Shown in pieces: positions 35,310 through 43,922 of a DNA stretch of 64,000 nt. The translations under genes and the position numbers were made by a program. The notes below the pieces were generated by a model. That model did no database searches, was not told the origin of the DNA, and was given only the letters and a program-made list of their open reading frames with translations. The DNA comes from Exiguobacterium flavidum. Lineage in GTDB: Bacteria > Bacillota > Bacilli > Exiguobacteriales > Exiguobacteriaceae. Within the stretch, counting starts at the first letter, position 1. Each line of letters starts with the position of its first letter. The stretch lies in assembly GCF_003344535.1 (NCBI RefSeq), contig NZ_QPKS01000001.1, forward strand, positions 44,556-108,555. The letters are read 5' to 3'.

Positions 35310-36986
35310 TCAAGCTTTACCTTTAGGTGCGAGTGGTAACAGGACTGTGAACGTCGTTCCTTCTCCGATTCGTGAATCGACCGTGATCGAGCCTTCGTGT
35401 TCCTCGACGATCATCTTGCAAATCGCCAAACCAAGTCCCGTGCCTCCGATTTTCCTCGTGTCGGAGTTGTCAGCGCGATAAAACTTGTCGAAGATGTAGG
35501 GAATGGATTTTTCCGAAATTCCGATCCCTTCATCTGCTACCTTCAACTCGATCGAGTCGGCAAGACGATCGATGGTGACCTTGATCGTCCCGCCATCCGG
35601 TGAATACTTGATCGCATTCATGATCAGATTGTTGAGCAGCTGCCGCATCTTTTCTTCATGGGCGATGATCGTACACGGGGAGCTTGGGACGTCGAACGTG
35701 ATCGTATGCAGCTCACTCGACAGCGTGAATAGCGTCTCGACTTCGGCCAGCGTCTGTTTCATGTCAACTTCCGTCGCTACGTCCTGATAGTCCGACGTCT
35801 CATTACGCTGTATGTCCAAGATATCGTTGATCAGTTGGGACAAACGGACGGTCTCTGCGTGAATCGTCGACAGATACTTTCGCGTCCGCTCCGGGTCGAT
35901 CTCCCGTTTAAGCAACAACTCCGTAAAGCCCATGATGGACGAGAGCGGCGTTCGCAATTCGTGTGAGACGATCGAGACGAACTCGGACTGTTTCCGGTCG
36001 AGTTCCTTCTCCTTCGTGACGTCGCGGAGCACGAGCATCATCCCCCACTCGACGTTTTGAATCGCGATGCGTTCCGCGTAGATGCGAAGGATCAAGTTTC
36101 CCCGGAAGGCCGTCAGCTCAATCGTCTCGCCTGGCAATTCGCCATTCATGAGACGGCCGATATAATCATGCAACTCTTCCGGTTGGTCAATGTGTTCGAA
36201 CAGCGAAGTGGCCCGTTCGTAAGCGTGGCGGAACCCTTGTGCGCTGCTGAGCAGGATTGGCGGGAACATCTTTAAAAGTGCCTCGTTCGCGTAGACGTTT
36301 TCTCCACTGCTTTCGATATATAGAACAGACTCCCTGATCGAATCCAGCAGCTGATAGATTTTGATTTTTTCATATTGCATCTGGTCGAACAGCAAGTGAC
36401 GTTCAAGCGTCATGCCGAGCTTCCGGGACAAATCGAGTATGTCACCGAACTGGTCGACCTCAAGCGCTTCTTCATGCAGGAGATAGACCATCCCGACGAC
36501 GTCATCCGTGCTTGGCGCTTGAATCGGGACCGCCGTCTCGAATAATGGCTCTTTTGTCTCAAGCGGCAATTGAACGGATTTCCTCATGATCCGGGCGCGC
36601 CGGATGACACCATGTGGTTCGTGGACGGCATTCACCAATTGATTTTCCTCGAGTTGGACGAGGGCGACCTGTCTCGGTTCATCACCTTTGAAGGTCACGA
36701 TGGCTCCTCTTTCGAGTCCGATCATCATCAGAAGCTTCTCGAGCGACGTCATGAGCGCCATCTCGAGTGGTTGTGTGGCAAGCGCCTCCATGATTTCATT
36801 GCGGCAACGCATCTGATTGGCTGCGCGGACGAGCTCAGCGTTGAACCCCGCCTTGCGATCATCGATCGTCGCCGTCATCTCGCTGGCTGACCGCAATCGA
36901 TCAGACTCGATGGCTCGTCTTCTTTTATTCAAATGCGCCATCGGTCTTCTTTTGTAGTGGCGATGTTGCTTGATCACTTTGGTCAA
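35310..36986 (-). CDS. sensor histidine kinase (GAF-PAS-HisKA-HATPase), soluble
   Basis: 558 residues from TTG 36986, which has AAGGAGGA 7 bases upstream; later ATGs lack one. There are no membrane helices. An N-terminal basic helix is followed by a GAF-like domain (about 60-195), a PAS-like domain (about 205-325), phospho-acceptor His in SHELRTPLSS (His about 342), N-box NLIMNAIKYSPDGG, and G boxes DEGIGIS and GGTGLGLAI. No response regulator is adjacent. The only partner in the operon is the degenerate GGDEF-EAL protein. It is a cytosolic kinase with unknown input. Confidence 0.9.
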   Translation of the reverse strand: MTKVIKQHRHYKRRPMAHLNKRRRAIESDRLRSASEMTATIDDRKAGFNAELVRAANQMRCRNEIMEALATQPLEMALMTSLEKLLMMIGLERGAIVTFKGDEPRQVALVQLEENQLVNAVHEPHGVIRRARIMRKSVQLPLETKEPLFETAVPIQAPSTDDVVGMVYLLHEEALEVDQFGDILDLSRKLGMTLERHLLFDQMQYEKIKIYQLLDSIRESVLYIESSGENVYANEALLKMFPPILLSSAQGFRHAYERATSLFEHIDQPEELHDYIGRLMNGELPGETIELTAFRGNLILRIYAERIAIQNVEWGMMLVLRDVTKEKELDRKQSEFVSIVSHELRTPLSSIMGFTELLLKREIDPERTRKYLSTIHAETVRLSQLINDILDIQRNETSDYQDVATEVDMKQTLAEVETLFTLSSELHTITFDVPSSPCTIIAHEEKMRQLLNNLIMNAIKYSPDGGTIKVTIDRLADSIELKVADEGIGISEKSIPYIFDKFYRADNSDTRKIGGTGLGLAICKMIVEEHEGSITVDSRIGEGTTFTVLLPLAPKGKA

Positions 36987-37139
36987 CGCTGGTTCCTCCT
37001 TGCCTACCTTCACATATTTCTGAAAATAATTTCGGTTATTTGAAATTATAGCATGTCTGAATTCATAATAAATGGCTAGCGTCTTCGTTTGCATGGGATT
37101 TCTCAGGATTTCGAATCACCTTTTTATCAAAATCAGGCA

Positions 37140-37730
37140 AGAATACTCCCACTTCTACACGAAGTGGAAGTGGGAGATGAATCGCTAGCTCTCCTTCAGG
37201 GTATGTTCCCTTCTGAGGAGGTGAGAACCATGTTGAAGCATAAGGCGTACAGATTCAGGTTGTATCCCACGAAAGAGCAGGAGATCCTGATCGCCAGGAC
37301 GATCGGATGTTCACGCTTCGTCTTCAATGCAGCATCACCGCGAGCTGAGCAAGGCCATCTCGGACGTGGGCTGGTCAGCATTCCACCGGATGCTCGAATA
37401 CAAGGCCGACTGGTAAGGGAAGACCGTCGTCAAGGTCGGCAAGGCCTCCGCCTCGAGCCAGCTCTGTTCGAGTTGCGGACATCAGTAAAAAGACGTGAAG
37501 CATCTCGCGCTACGTGAATGGAAATGTCCACGTTGCGGCGTCCATCACGACCGGGACGTGAACGCAGGAATGAGCCTCAAACAAGAAGCGGAACGCATCA
37601 TAGATTCATCAACCGTCGGGACGACGGGGTTAGCCTGATCAGGTTTCGGCCGACCGGTCGGATCACTCAGGAATCCTCCACCTCCAAGCGAAGCGTAGGT
37701 GGGGGTAGGTGGGGGTAGTTCAACCGTGCT
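37140..37730 (+). mobile_element. decayed IS200/IS605-type element
   Basis: The left end carries a subterminal hairpin (10-bp arms 37146-37155 and 37167-37176), and the right end a CCTCCACCT/AGGTGG hairpin followed by a duplicated TAGGTGGGGG unit (about 37672-37721). This is the end structure of IS605-like elements, which lack terminal inverted repeats. There is no tnpA. Only the broken tnpB lies between, so it cannot move by itself. Confidence 0.7.
37230..37638 (+). pseudogene. TnpB (IS605 OrfB) remnant
   Basis: The N-terminus is typical TnpB (MLKHKAYRFRLYPTKEQE, then RTIGCSRFVFN). The sequence then jumps, by a large internal deletion, to the C-terminal part. Reading in the matching frame, HRMLEYKADW is followed by a TAA where TnpB normally has Tyr. 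The zinc ribbon CSSCG...CPRCG follows with a second TAA between its halves. The last RuvC Asp lies in HDRDVNAG. About 240 central residues, including the first catalytic Asp and Glu, are gone. It has a good ribosome site (GAGGAGGTGAG), but no functional protein can be made. Confidence 0.85.
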
Positions 37731-37787
37731 AGTCTTTCCAGGTAGGAATGAGTGTGTTCAAAGGTGTGCATGCAAGTTTCCTAACCA

Positions 37788-37816
37788 CAAAAAAAGCGCC
37801 GCATGGACGCTTTTGC
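37788..37816 (-). terminator. terminator of the Cys-rich/winged-helix gene pair
   Basis: Minus strand AAAAGCG / CGCTTTT stem with a 9-base loop and TTTTTTTG tail. Confidence 0.85.
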
Positions 37817-37818
37817 TG

Positions 37819-38079
37819 TCACTTAAGAGAACGGAGTCTTTCTAGCTCCTTCATACCTTTTTCCGTCAAACCGTGGAAGCGATAGGTAGGGAACTCCCCC
37901 TCACCGATATCCATCTTCGTCGCGTCGAGGAGCCCCTCTTCATACAGGTGGTGTGCACACTGCATCACTTCATTGCGACTGTAGTCTTCTAATCCGATCA
38001 GTGTCCGATCACTCGAATGCTGATTAGCAAGCGTTCCGGACTGAACATGCTCAAGCAGTCTTTTTTCAATCAATTCCAT
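37819..38079 (-). CDS. DUF2513-like winged-helix protein
   Basis: 86 residues with a helix-turn-helix pattern ending in a wing (LLEHVQ, then YSRNEVMQCAHHLYEEGLL and FPTYRFHGLTEKGMKELERL). This is the arrangement of DUF2513-type small winged-helix proteins, which read like transcription regulators although DNA binding is not proven. ATG 38079 has GGCGGAG 5-6 bases upstream. It lies 14 bases after the Cys-rich protein gene and is presumably in one unit. Confidence 0.72.
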   Translation of the reverse strand: MELIEKRLLEHVQSGTLANQHSSDRTLIGLEDYSRNEVMQCAHHLYEEGLLDATKMDIGEGEFPTYRFHGLTEKGMKELERLRSLK

Positions 38080-38093
38080 GAATTCTCCGCCTT

Positions 38094-38417
38094 TCACGCA
38101 GCTAATGTCTTACAGACTTCCAAGCAGTCGAAACATGCCTTGGCACACCGTTTGCAGTGGTCATGATCGTGACGGTCACATTCGTTGCCGCAAGCTTCAC
38201 AAAGTTCCGCAGCAGCTGCCGCGTACACGGCGACGTTCTCCGATTTCCTTGCGACCGCACCCGCGAGGAGTCCACAGATTTCGGCGCACTCACGGTCCAG
38301 ACGGATACATCCGCGCATCATCGAGATATCCTCTTCTTCCAGACAGGCGGCAAAACAAGCGTTGCACGCAGCAACACACTCTTCGATCGTTCGCAGTACA
38401 GCATCTGAATTCGTCAA
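38094..38417 (-). CDS. four-helix bundle copper-binding protein (DUF326/Csp type)
   Basis: 107 residues with the Cys spacing of copper storage proteins: ECVAACNACFAAC near the N-terminus, CIRLDRECAEICG in the second helix, and CEACGNEC, HCKRCAKACFDCLEVC in the last two. These Cys line the inside of a four-helix bundle and bind many Cu(I). There is no signal peptide, so it is a cytosolic store. It starts at TTG behind GAGGAGG and is followed by a winged-helix gene. Confidence 0.92.
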   Translation of the reverse strand: MTNSDAVLRTIEECVAACNACFAACLEEEDISMMRGCIRLDRECAEICGLLAGAVARKSENVAVYAAAAAELCEACGNECDRHDHDHCKRCAKACFDCLEVCKTLAA

Positions 38418-38562
38418 GATGATTCCTCCTCACGTTTTTTCGTTCTGAGAACTAGTTCCCTGACCGCGCCCGTTTGAATCCTTCTTTCCTCTGAGAGACA
38501 TCGAAGCTTATCCGCCGCTCTGCTTTTTTGATATAGTTAGAAACGAAAGGGGACAGGCCGAC

Positions 38563-39048
38563 ATGAGATTCAGAACTATTTTTTTTGCCTCGATGACGCT
38601 CTCAACGATTTTGCTCGGGGCATGTTCAAGTGAGGAGAAGACAGAGCATGCGACACATGCTGATTCACATACGGTCAAGGATTTGCGTGAGAGGACGGCA
38701 GCCCGCGATATCGCACCTGCTTTCTTGAAACAGCATGACACCTCGATGACGACGATCTATCTGGCAGCAGCTCAGCACCAGGAACTTCTGGAACAAATGC
38801 CGTGCTATTGCGGGTGTGGTGAATCAGCTGGACATACGAGCAACTACGATTGCTTCATCTATGAGAACGATCAGGACGGGGCGACGACGTGGGACGACCA
38901 CGGCACGCGTTGCGGAACTTGCCTCGAAATCGCTGCCGAGTCGATCAATGCCTACTCTGCAGGAAAATCCGTCAAGGAGATCCGTAAGATGATTGACGAG
39001 AAGTATGCGGAAGGATATGCCGAACCTACTCCGACACCATCCATCTGA
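38563..39048 (+). CDS. PCYCGC-motif lipoprotein
   Basis: 161 residues. The signal peptide ends in lipobox LLGACSS, so the protein is membrane-anchored outside. The PCYCGCG motif (about residues 80-86) with later Cys at YDCF and HGTRCGTCLEIA is the signature of the PCYCGC family, usually linked with metal (copper) handling or thiol redox outside the membrane. AAAGGGG precedes the ATG. It is divergent from the copper-binding four-helix gene, supporting a small copper locus. Confidence 0.88.
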   Translation: MRFRTIFFASMTLSTILLGACSSEEKTEHATHADSHTVKDLRERTAARDIAPAFLKQHDTSMTTIYLAAAQHQELLEQMPCYCGCGESAGHTSNYDCFIYENDQDGATTWDDHGTRCGTCLEIAAESINAYSAGKSVKEIRKMIDEKYAEGYAEPTPTPSI

Positions 39049-39102
39049 AAATACCCACTCGGTGGCCGAAGGGCCTACCTGAAAAAATCTATCTGTGAAT
39101 GA

Positions 39103-39300
39103 AAGAGGATGACTCAAAAGTCGATCAGTAAACGAAAACCGGGAGTGGACTTCGAATCCACTCCCGGTTTCTCGTTCAGCCGACATCACTCGTTCCACTC
39201 GACTCCTGCAGGAAAAAGCGCGATAGTTCGCGCTGTCAGAGACAGACAAGCCTGAGGAAAGCGAGTGGAGGACGAGTGATGACTTTTGAGTCACCCTCTT
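39103..39300. repeat. 198-bp intergenic element with 20-bp terminal inverted repeats
   Basis: The ends 39103-39122 and 39281-39300 are inverted copies with one mismatch (GACTCAAAAGTC core). Inside is a perfect 13-bp hairpin (about 39137-39169) like a terminator, and a conserved module with CTGTCAGAGAC and AGCCTGAGGAAAGCG. It has no coding capacity. A related copy lies at 63850 to the window end, so this is a dispersed repeat. The 383-base gap between the PCYCGC and YqxD genes is filled by this element and its partial neighbour. Confidence 0.8.
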
Positions 39301-39402
39301 CTCGTCAGGACGACCTTACTCGATTCACGCGGCCTCCCGAAGGAAACGCATGCTGTCAGAGAGAGACGGAAGCGTGAGTGATTTTCAGGCACCCTCTTAG
39401 TC
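39301..39402. repeat. degenerate partial copy of the same repeat family
   Basis: It abuts the full element. It shares GCTGTCAGAGA, an AGTGA-TTTTcag stretch and the CACCCTCTT end, but has lost the left terminal repeat and the hairpin. Confidence 0.5.
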
Positions 39403-39431
39403 GTCCTATCCTCTCATTTTGATTTTGCGGA

Positions 39432-39875
39432 TCAGTTCGAACGTTCGATTCCAAGCAAATTTGACAGTCCTTCCTTGAACGTGAGATCGTCCGCCTTCGT
39501 TCGCTTCCGTGGACCTTTCGTTCGTCCTCCAGCCCTTCTGATCTTCTGTCCGAGATGTCTCGCGAACAGGAGTTGGTCCATATTATCTTCAGTGAAGGCC
39601 CGTCCGTTCTGGTCGATCGCGAGTCCGCGTTTCGCGAGTACCATCGCACCCAATCCGAAATCCTGCGTGACGACGATGTCGCCGGGAGCGACCTGGTTGA
39701 CGAGCGCGTAATCGACCGCATCCGCTCCTTGGCCGACCGTGATCGTTCTTGCACCATCACGGTTCATCTCATGAGCCGTATCGCATACGAGAATCACCTC
39801 GAGCCCATTTTCCTTCGCAATGCTTATCGTTAAATCGACGACGGGGCACCCGTCTGCATCAATCAATATTTTCAA
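39432..39875 (-). CDS. UPF0178/DUF188 family protein (YqxD/YaiI-like)
   Basis: 147 residues with a PIN-like fold pattern: ILIDADGCPVVD at the N-terminus, GQGADAVDYALVNQVAPGDIVVTQDFGLG in the centre and basic, Arg-rich C-terminal part. The conserved Asp residues (DADGC, DYAL, TQDFGL) fit a metal-dependent nuclease site, but activity is not established for the family. It starts at TTG with AAGGAGTGAGG upstream. Confidence 0.9.
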   Translation of the reverse strand: MKILIDADGCPVVDLTISIAKENGLEVILVCDTAHEMNRDGARTITVGQGADAVDYALVNQVAPGDIVVTQDFGLGAMVLAKRGLAIDQNGRAFTEDNMDQLLFARHLGQKIRRAGGRTKGPRKRTKADDLTFKEGLSNLLGIERSN

Positions 39876-39993
39876 TTCAACCTCACTCCTTCATCGGGTC
39901 TTCAAGATTCATCCTAAATGATTTCATGTTCATGCTTCTCGTTTGACTTTCTGGCGGCTTAAGCGAAAATAGAGGAAGAAAGGGCGTGATGCC

Positions 39994-41739
39994 ATGCAGG
40001 AAGGCACGTGGAGATCCTTCATCAGACTGCTCAAGAAATCCAATCCGCCCCGAAAACTCATGGCGGCGGCTTTTTCGGTCTCTGTCATCCAGGCAATCGC
40101 CGCACTGGCCATCCCTTGGCTGCTCAAATCGCTCATCGACGGTTTTACCGTCGAGCAGTTGACGCCTCGTCTTATCGGCCTGTTCATCTTCATCTTCTTC
40201 GTCCAGGTCGTCACGAATGCGTTGTCGATCTATTGGCTCCATCTTTCCGGCCAGCGAATCGTCGCAAACCTTCGTCAGTCGCTTTGGAACCACCTGCTCC
40301 TGCTTCCCGTCCCGTTCTACGATGAGACGAAGACTGGTGAACTCGTCTCCCGTCTCAGCAACGACGCGACGACGCTGCAGCAGTTGTTGTCTGAGCAACT
40401 CGTACGGCTCGTCACCTCGGTCGTCTCCATCACGGGTGCGATCTCCATCCTGTTCCTTCTCGATTGGCAGATGACGCTCGTCATGGTGACTTCCGTGCCG
40501 CTGACGCTTCTCATCATCATCCCGCTCTCTCGCAAGCTGCATGCCATCTCCCGTGAGAATCAGAAGGAACTCGCCGGTCTTGCCGGCTTCTTCGCCGAGA
40601 TGCTCAGTGAGATTCGGCTGATCAAAGCGCAGGCGACGGAGCAGCAGGAAGAGCGAAACGGTAAACTCCGGATCGAGAAGCTGTACGGATTCGGCGTAAA
40701 GGAAGGACGAATCCAGGCGATCCTCCTTCCGTTATTCAACGTCACCGTCACCTCGATGCTCATCCTGATCATCGGGTTCGGGGCATATCGAGTCTCGACG
40801 GAGCAAATCACGGCGGGCGAGCTCGTCGCGTTCTCCCTCTACCTGTTTCAAATCATCACTCCTCTCGTCTCGATGACTGAATTCGTCACGAAGCTGCAGA
40901 AGGCACGCGGCGCGACGGAACGTATCAGCGAACTGCTCGGAGTGGAAACGGAGACCGAACGCTCAAGACCCGTCCCATCACCGCTCGGAGACGTCCATTT
41001 CGAGAACGTATCGTTCAAATACGGCGAGACACCAGTACTTTCGGAATTGACGTTCTCGATCCCGAGAGGCAAGACGACGGCAATCGTCGGTCCGAGTGGC
41101 GCAGGCAAGACGACACTCTTCTCGCTTGTCGAACAGTTCTATTTGCCGACTGCCGGGCGCATCCTGCTAGGTGAAGCTCCGATTGATTCCTACTCGCTCA
41201 ACTCTTGGCGCAGCGCGATCGGATACGTGGCGCAGGATTCTCCTGTCCTCTCGGGAACGGTTCGGGAGAACCTCGTCTACGGACTTGAAACTCCGCCGGC
41301 AGAAGAGACGATCAGACGAGCTGCGCAAATGGCGAATGCGGACGCCTTCATCGATCAGTTCGAAAAAGGGTATGAAACAGAGATCGGTGAGCGTGGCGTC
41401 AAGCTGTCCGGCGGGCAACGCCAACGCATCGCAATCGGGCGTGCGCTTCTCCGAGATCCGGAGCTCCTGCTCCTCGATGAGGCGACATCGAGCCTCGATT
41501 CCGAGTCGGAACATGTCGTCAAGGAAGCTCTCGAACGATTGATGGAGGGCCGGACGACGCTCGTCATCGCGCACAGGCTCGCCACCGTCAAGCATGCAGA
41601 CCAGATCATCGTCCTTGAGAACGGACGCATCTCAGGTACAGGAACTCATGAATCGCTCATCCGGACGAACACGCTCTATCAAAAACTCGTGCAGCGCCAA
41701 TTATTACAGCCTGCACCAATCGGGGGTAATCAATCATGA
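39994..41739 (+). CDS. ABC transporter, fused permease and ATPase (multidrug exporter type)
   Basis: 581 residues forming a half-transporter that acts as a dimer. Six membrane helices (about 20-310) are followed by an ATPase domain with Walker A GPSGAGKTT near residue 365, Q-loop VAQDSPVLSG, signature LSGGQRQRIAIGRAL, Walker B LLLLDEATSSLD and switch His IAHRLATV. It resembles BmrA/LmrA-type lipid or drug exporters. Its stop overlaps the next start by ATGA. The substrate is unknown. Confidence 0.94.
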   Translation: MQEGTWRSFIRLLKKSNPPRKLMAAAFSVSVIQAIAALAIPWLLKSLIDGFTVEQLTPRLIGLFIFIFFVQVVTNALSIYWLHLSGQRIVANLRQSLWNHLLLLPVPFYDETKTGELVSRLSNDATTLQQLLSEQLVRLVTSVVSITGAISILFLLDWQMTLVMVTSVPLTLLIIIPLSRKLHAISRENQKELAGLAGFFAEMLSEIRLIKAQATEQQEERNGKLRIEKLYGFGVKEGRIQAILLPLFNVTVTSMLILIIGFGAYRVSTEQITAGELVAFSLYLFQIITPLVSMTEFVTKLQKARGATERISELLGVETETERSRPVPSPLGDVHFENVSFKYGETPVLSELTFSIPRGKTTAIVGPSGAGKTTLFSLVEQFYLPTAGRILLGEAPIDSYSLNSWRSAIGYVAQDSPVLSGTVRENLVYGLETPPAEETIRRAAQMANADAFIDQFEKGYETEIGERGVKLSGGQRQRIAIGRALLRDPELLLLDEATSSLDSESEHVVKEALERLMEGRTTLVIAHRLATVKHADQIIVLENGRISGTGTHESLIRTNTLYQKLVQRQLLQPAPIGGNQS

Positions 41740-42626
41740 AAAAACAAATCGCATTCATCGGCCTTGGGGTCATGGGGCAAGGAATGGCCCGCAATCTCTT
41801 GAAAGCCGGCTATGCCGTCTCAGGCTTCAACCGGACGAAGAAAAAGGCGCTTCCGCTCGAAGCAGATGGAGCCGTCATCAAGGACACGGTCAAAGAGGCC
41901 GTCAAGGACGCGGATTTCGTCATCACCATCGTCGGCTATCCAAAAGACGTCGAGGAGGTCTACTTCGGCGACGAGGGCATCATCGCGAACGCGAAGAAAG
42001 GCGCCATCCTGATCGATATGACGACGTCCGCTCCTTCCCTTGCAGAGAAAATCGCGGCTAAGGCAACGGAGAACGGCATGTCAGCACTCGACGCTCCTGT
42101 GACCGGCGGGGATCTCGGTGCCCGTAACGGCACACTCTCGATCCTTGTCGGCGGCCAAAAGGACAGCTATGACGAAGCACTACCGTTGTTCGAAGTGATG
42201 GGCAAGTCGATCGCCCGCTTCGGCGAAGCCGGAAAAGGACAATCAGCAAAGCTCGCCAACCAGATCGCGATCGCAGGATCAATGATCGGTTCGTCCGAGA
42301 TGCTGCTTTATGCGATCCGCTCCGGTCTCGACCCGGTGCTGTTCGTCGAGACGGTCAAAGGCGGTGCGGCGGGAAGCTGGTCGCTTGAGAACTTGATCCC
42401 TCGCGTCATCCGGGAGGATTACTCGCCAGGTTTCTTCATCAAACATTTCATCAAGGACATGCGCCTCGCGCTCGAGAGCGCAGAGGAGATGGGCCTCGCA
42501 ACCCCGGGTCTCCGACTCGTCAAAGAGCTTTATGAAGAACTGGCCGCGCAAGGACACGAAGACAAAGGGACGCAGGCGCTCTACCTCCTCCTCGAACAAA
42601 AAGCAAAAGCAGCGAAGACATCTTGA
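41736..42626 (+). CDS. NAD(P)-dependent beta-hydroxyacid dehydrogenase
   Basis: 296 residues of the 3-hydroxyisobutyrate/6-phosphogluconate dehydrogenase superfamily (YkwC-like). Visible are the GLGVMGQGMARNL cofactor loop, substrate motif DAPVTGGDLGARNGTLSI near 120-137 and catalytic Lys in GQSAKLANQ near 171. It oxidises a beta-hydroxyacid or reduces a semialdehyde, and the exact substrate is unclear. It is translationally coupled (4-base overlap) to the ABC exporter. Confidence 0.92.
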   Translation: MKKQIAFIGLGVMGQGMARNLLKAGYAVSGFNRTKKKALPLEADGAVIKDTVKEAVKDADFVITIVGYPKDVEEVYFGDEGIIANAKKGAILIDMTTSAPSLAEKIAAKATENGMSALDAPVTGGDLGARNGTLSILVGGQKDSYDEALPLFEVMGKSIARFGEAGKGQSAKLANQIAIAGSMIGSSEMLLYAIRSGLDPVLFVETVKGGAAGSWSLENLIPRVIREDYSPGFFIKHFIKDMRLALESAEEMGLATPGLRLVKELYEELAAQGHEDKGTQALYLLLEQKAKAAKTS

Positions 42627-42645
42627 ATGTCCTGCTGCCTTGACG

Positions 42646-42675
42646 GACGAAGCTCAAACGGGCTTCGTCTTTTCT
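42646..42675. terminator. terminator between convergent genes
   Basis: GACGAAGC / GCTTCGTC stem with TTTT after it. It overlaps the end of the minus-strand gene. Confidence 0.75.
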
Positions 42676-43283
42676 TGTCTGACGCGTTCGTAAAATGAGG
42701 CGATCGCCGTCTCGACGTACGGCGTGAGAAAGACGATGCCGATTTGACTGAGGAAAGCGATCACTCCCCAGAGGATGAACCCGGCGTACACCTTGATCAG
42801 CCGCATCTTCTCACCGCGCATCATCCGCCGGCTCTCAGCCATCACCTTGAAGACGGAGAGGTCCGGCCGGTCATGCAACAGGTACGGGACGAACCGGTAG
42901 GCCAGGAAGAAATAGATTCCCGGCAGGACCAGCAACATGCCGACGTTGACAAGCAGGATGACGATCCCGTAGGCGACGACGATCCGCAAGTATCCGCGAA
43001 TCGAGCCGAACCCTTCGAATAGTACGCTGACACGTGTGACTTCCTCACGGCAGATCCGCAGGAATGCCCATGAACGACCGACTGATACCGGGGCGAGCAC
43101 GATCGTCGCGATCGTGTTCGTCAGCGCGAACATCGCGACGCTTTCCGTGTCATCGATGTCGAGGATGAGGCGTGACGAGATGAAACCGAAGATCATGAAG
43201 TAGACGAGCGAGATCCAAAGCCCCGTCATCCACCGTCCCTTCAAGCGGGCAAGTGCGATTTCCTTATAAAATTTACTCTCCAT
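42654..43283 (-). CDS. DUF975 family membrane protein
   Basis: 209 residues with four or five hydrophobic helices and the DUF975 layout: an N-terminal ARLKGRW segment before helix 1, LPGIYFFLAYRFVPYLL near residue 125 and the RRMMRGEKMRL loop. It is a membrane protein of unknown function. ATG 43283 has AGGGAGAG upstream. The longer frame lacks a ribosome site. Confidence 0.85.
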   Translation of the reverse strand: MESKFYKEIALARLKGRWMTGLWISLVYFMIFGFISSRLILDIDDTESVAMFALTNTIATIVLAPVSVGRSWAFLRICREEVTRVSVLFEGFGSIRGYLRIVVAYGIVILLVNVGMLLVLPGIYFFLAYRFVPYLLHDRPDLSVFKVMAESRRMMRGEKMRLIKVYAGFILWGVIAFLSQIGIVFLTPYVETAIASFYERVRQEKTKPV

Positions 43284-43352
43284 ATCTCTCTCCCTCTGCT
43301 CTATGTATACAGAGGAATTGTACCGCAAGGAAGTCGGAATTGACAGTCCGAG

Positions 43353-43793
43353 TCAAGCGCGTACCCAACTCGAATCGATTTCTATGCCGGCCGCGTGCAA
43401 TGTCATATAGACAGGGCAACGCTGATCGGTCTTTTCTTTCAATTCTGCGATCCGTTCGTCCGGCTCGTCCGTCTTTACGCGGACTACGATCGAGACGTGT
43501 TCGAATTGCGGTTTTACCCCTTCGACGCCCATGAAACCTCGTGCGTCGAGCGTCCCTTTGATATCAAAGTCGAGACCATCGAACTTGAACCCGATCTCCT
43601 GAGCGACCAGGTTCGCGACGACGTTCTCGCATCCGGCAAGCGAAGAGAGCAGGACGATCAGCGGGTTCGGTCCCGTATCCTCTCCGCCGAGTTGCGGGGG
43701 TTCATCGATCGTGATCGAGTGCTTTCCAGCGGTCGAGACGGACTGCATCCCTTTTCCGGCTGCCTCAACATGTATGACTGTTTTTGCAGACAT
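43353..43793 (-). CDS. OsmC family protein (second copy)
   Basis: 146 residues. Redox Cys positions are SLAGCENVV near residue 50 and DQRCPVYMTL near 125, with the ETGPNP-like GGEDTGPNPL block before the first. It is a thiol-dependent peroxidase or related stress protein in the cytosol. It differs from the copy at 13273-13698 mainly in helix 2 and the second Cys context, so they are not recent duplicates. AAAGGAGGG precedes ATG 43793. Confidence 0.92.
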   Translation of the reverse strand: MSAKTVIHVEAAGKGMQSVSTAGKHSITIDEPPQLGGEDTGPNPLIVLLSSLAGCENVVANLVAQEIGFKFDGLDFDIKGTLDARGFMGVEGVKPQFEHVSIVVRVKTDEPDERIAELKEKTDQRCPVYMTLHAAGIEIDSSWVRA

Positions 43794-43872
43794 CAAAATC
43801 CCTCCTTTTCTCTTCCTATTCACCTTTTTATGAGAAATCAATCCCGCACTTGCTCCAAGGTTTGCGCAAACA

Positions 43873-43908
43873 AAAAAGGCCTTATCCCGAACTTGAGATA
43901 AGACCTGC
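43873..43908 (-). terminator. terminator of the deoR-cutC unit
   Basis: Minus strand AGGTCTTATC / GATAAGGCCT with a TTTTTTG tail. Confidence 0.88.
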
Positions 43909-43922
43909 CGATTTCGTGTTCA

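Noticed and set aside
37380..37640. Translating the tnpB remnant through recoding of TAA
   Set aside because: The large internal deletion removes catalytic residues, so readthrough would not restore a nuclease. No recoding signal seen.
37681..37721. Short G-rich repeats at the IS right end as a CRISPR-like array
   Set aside because: Only two units, no spacers, and they fold as the IS605 end hairpin.
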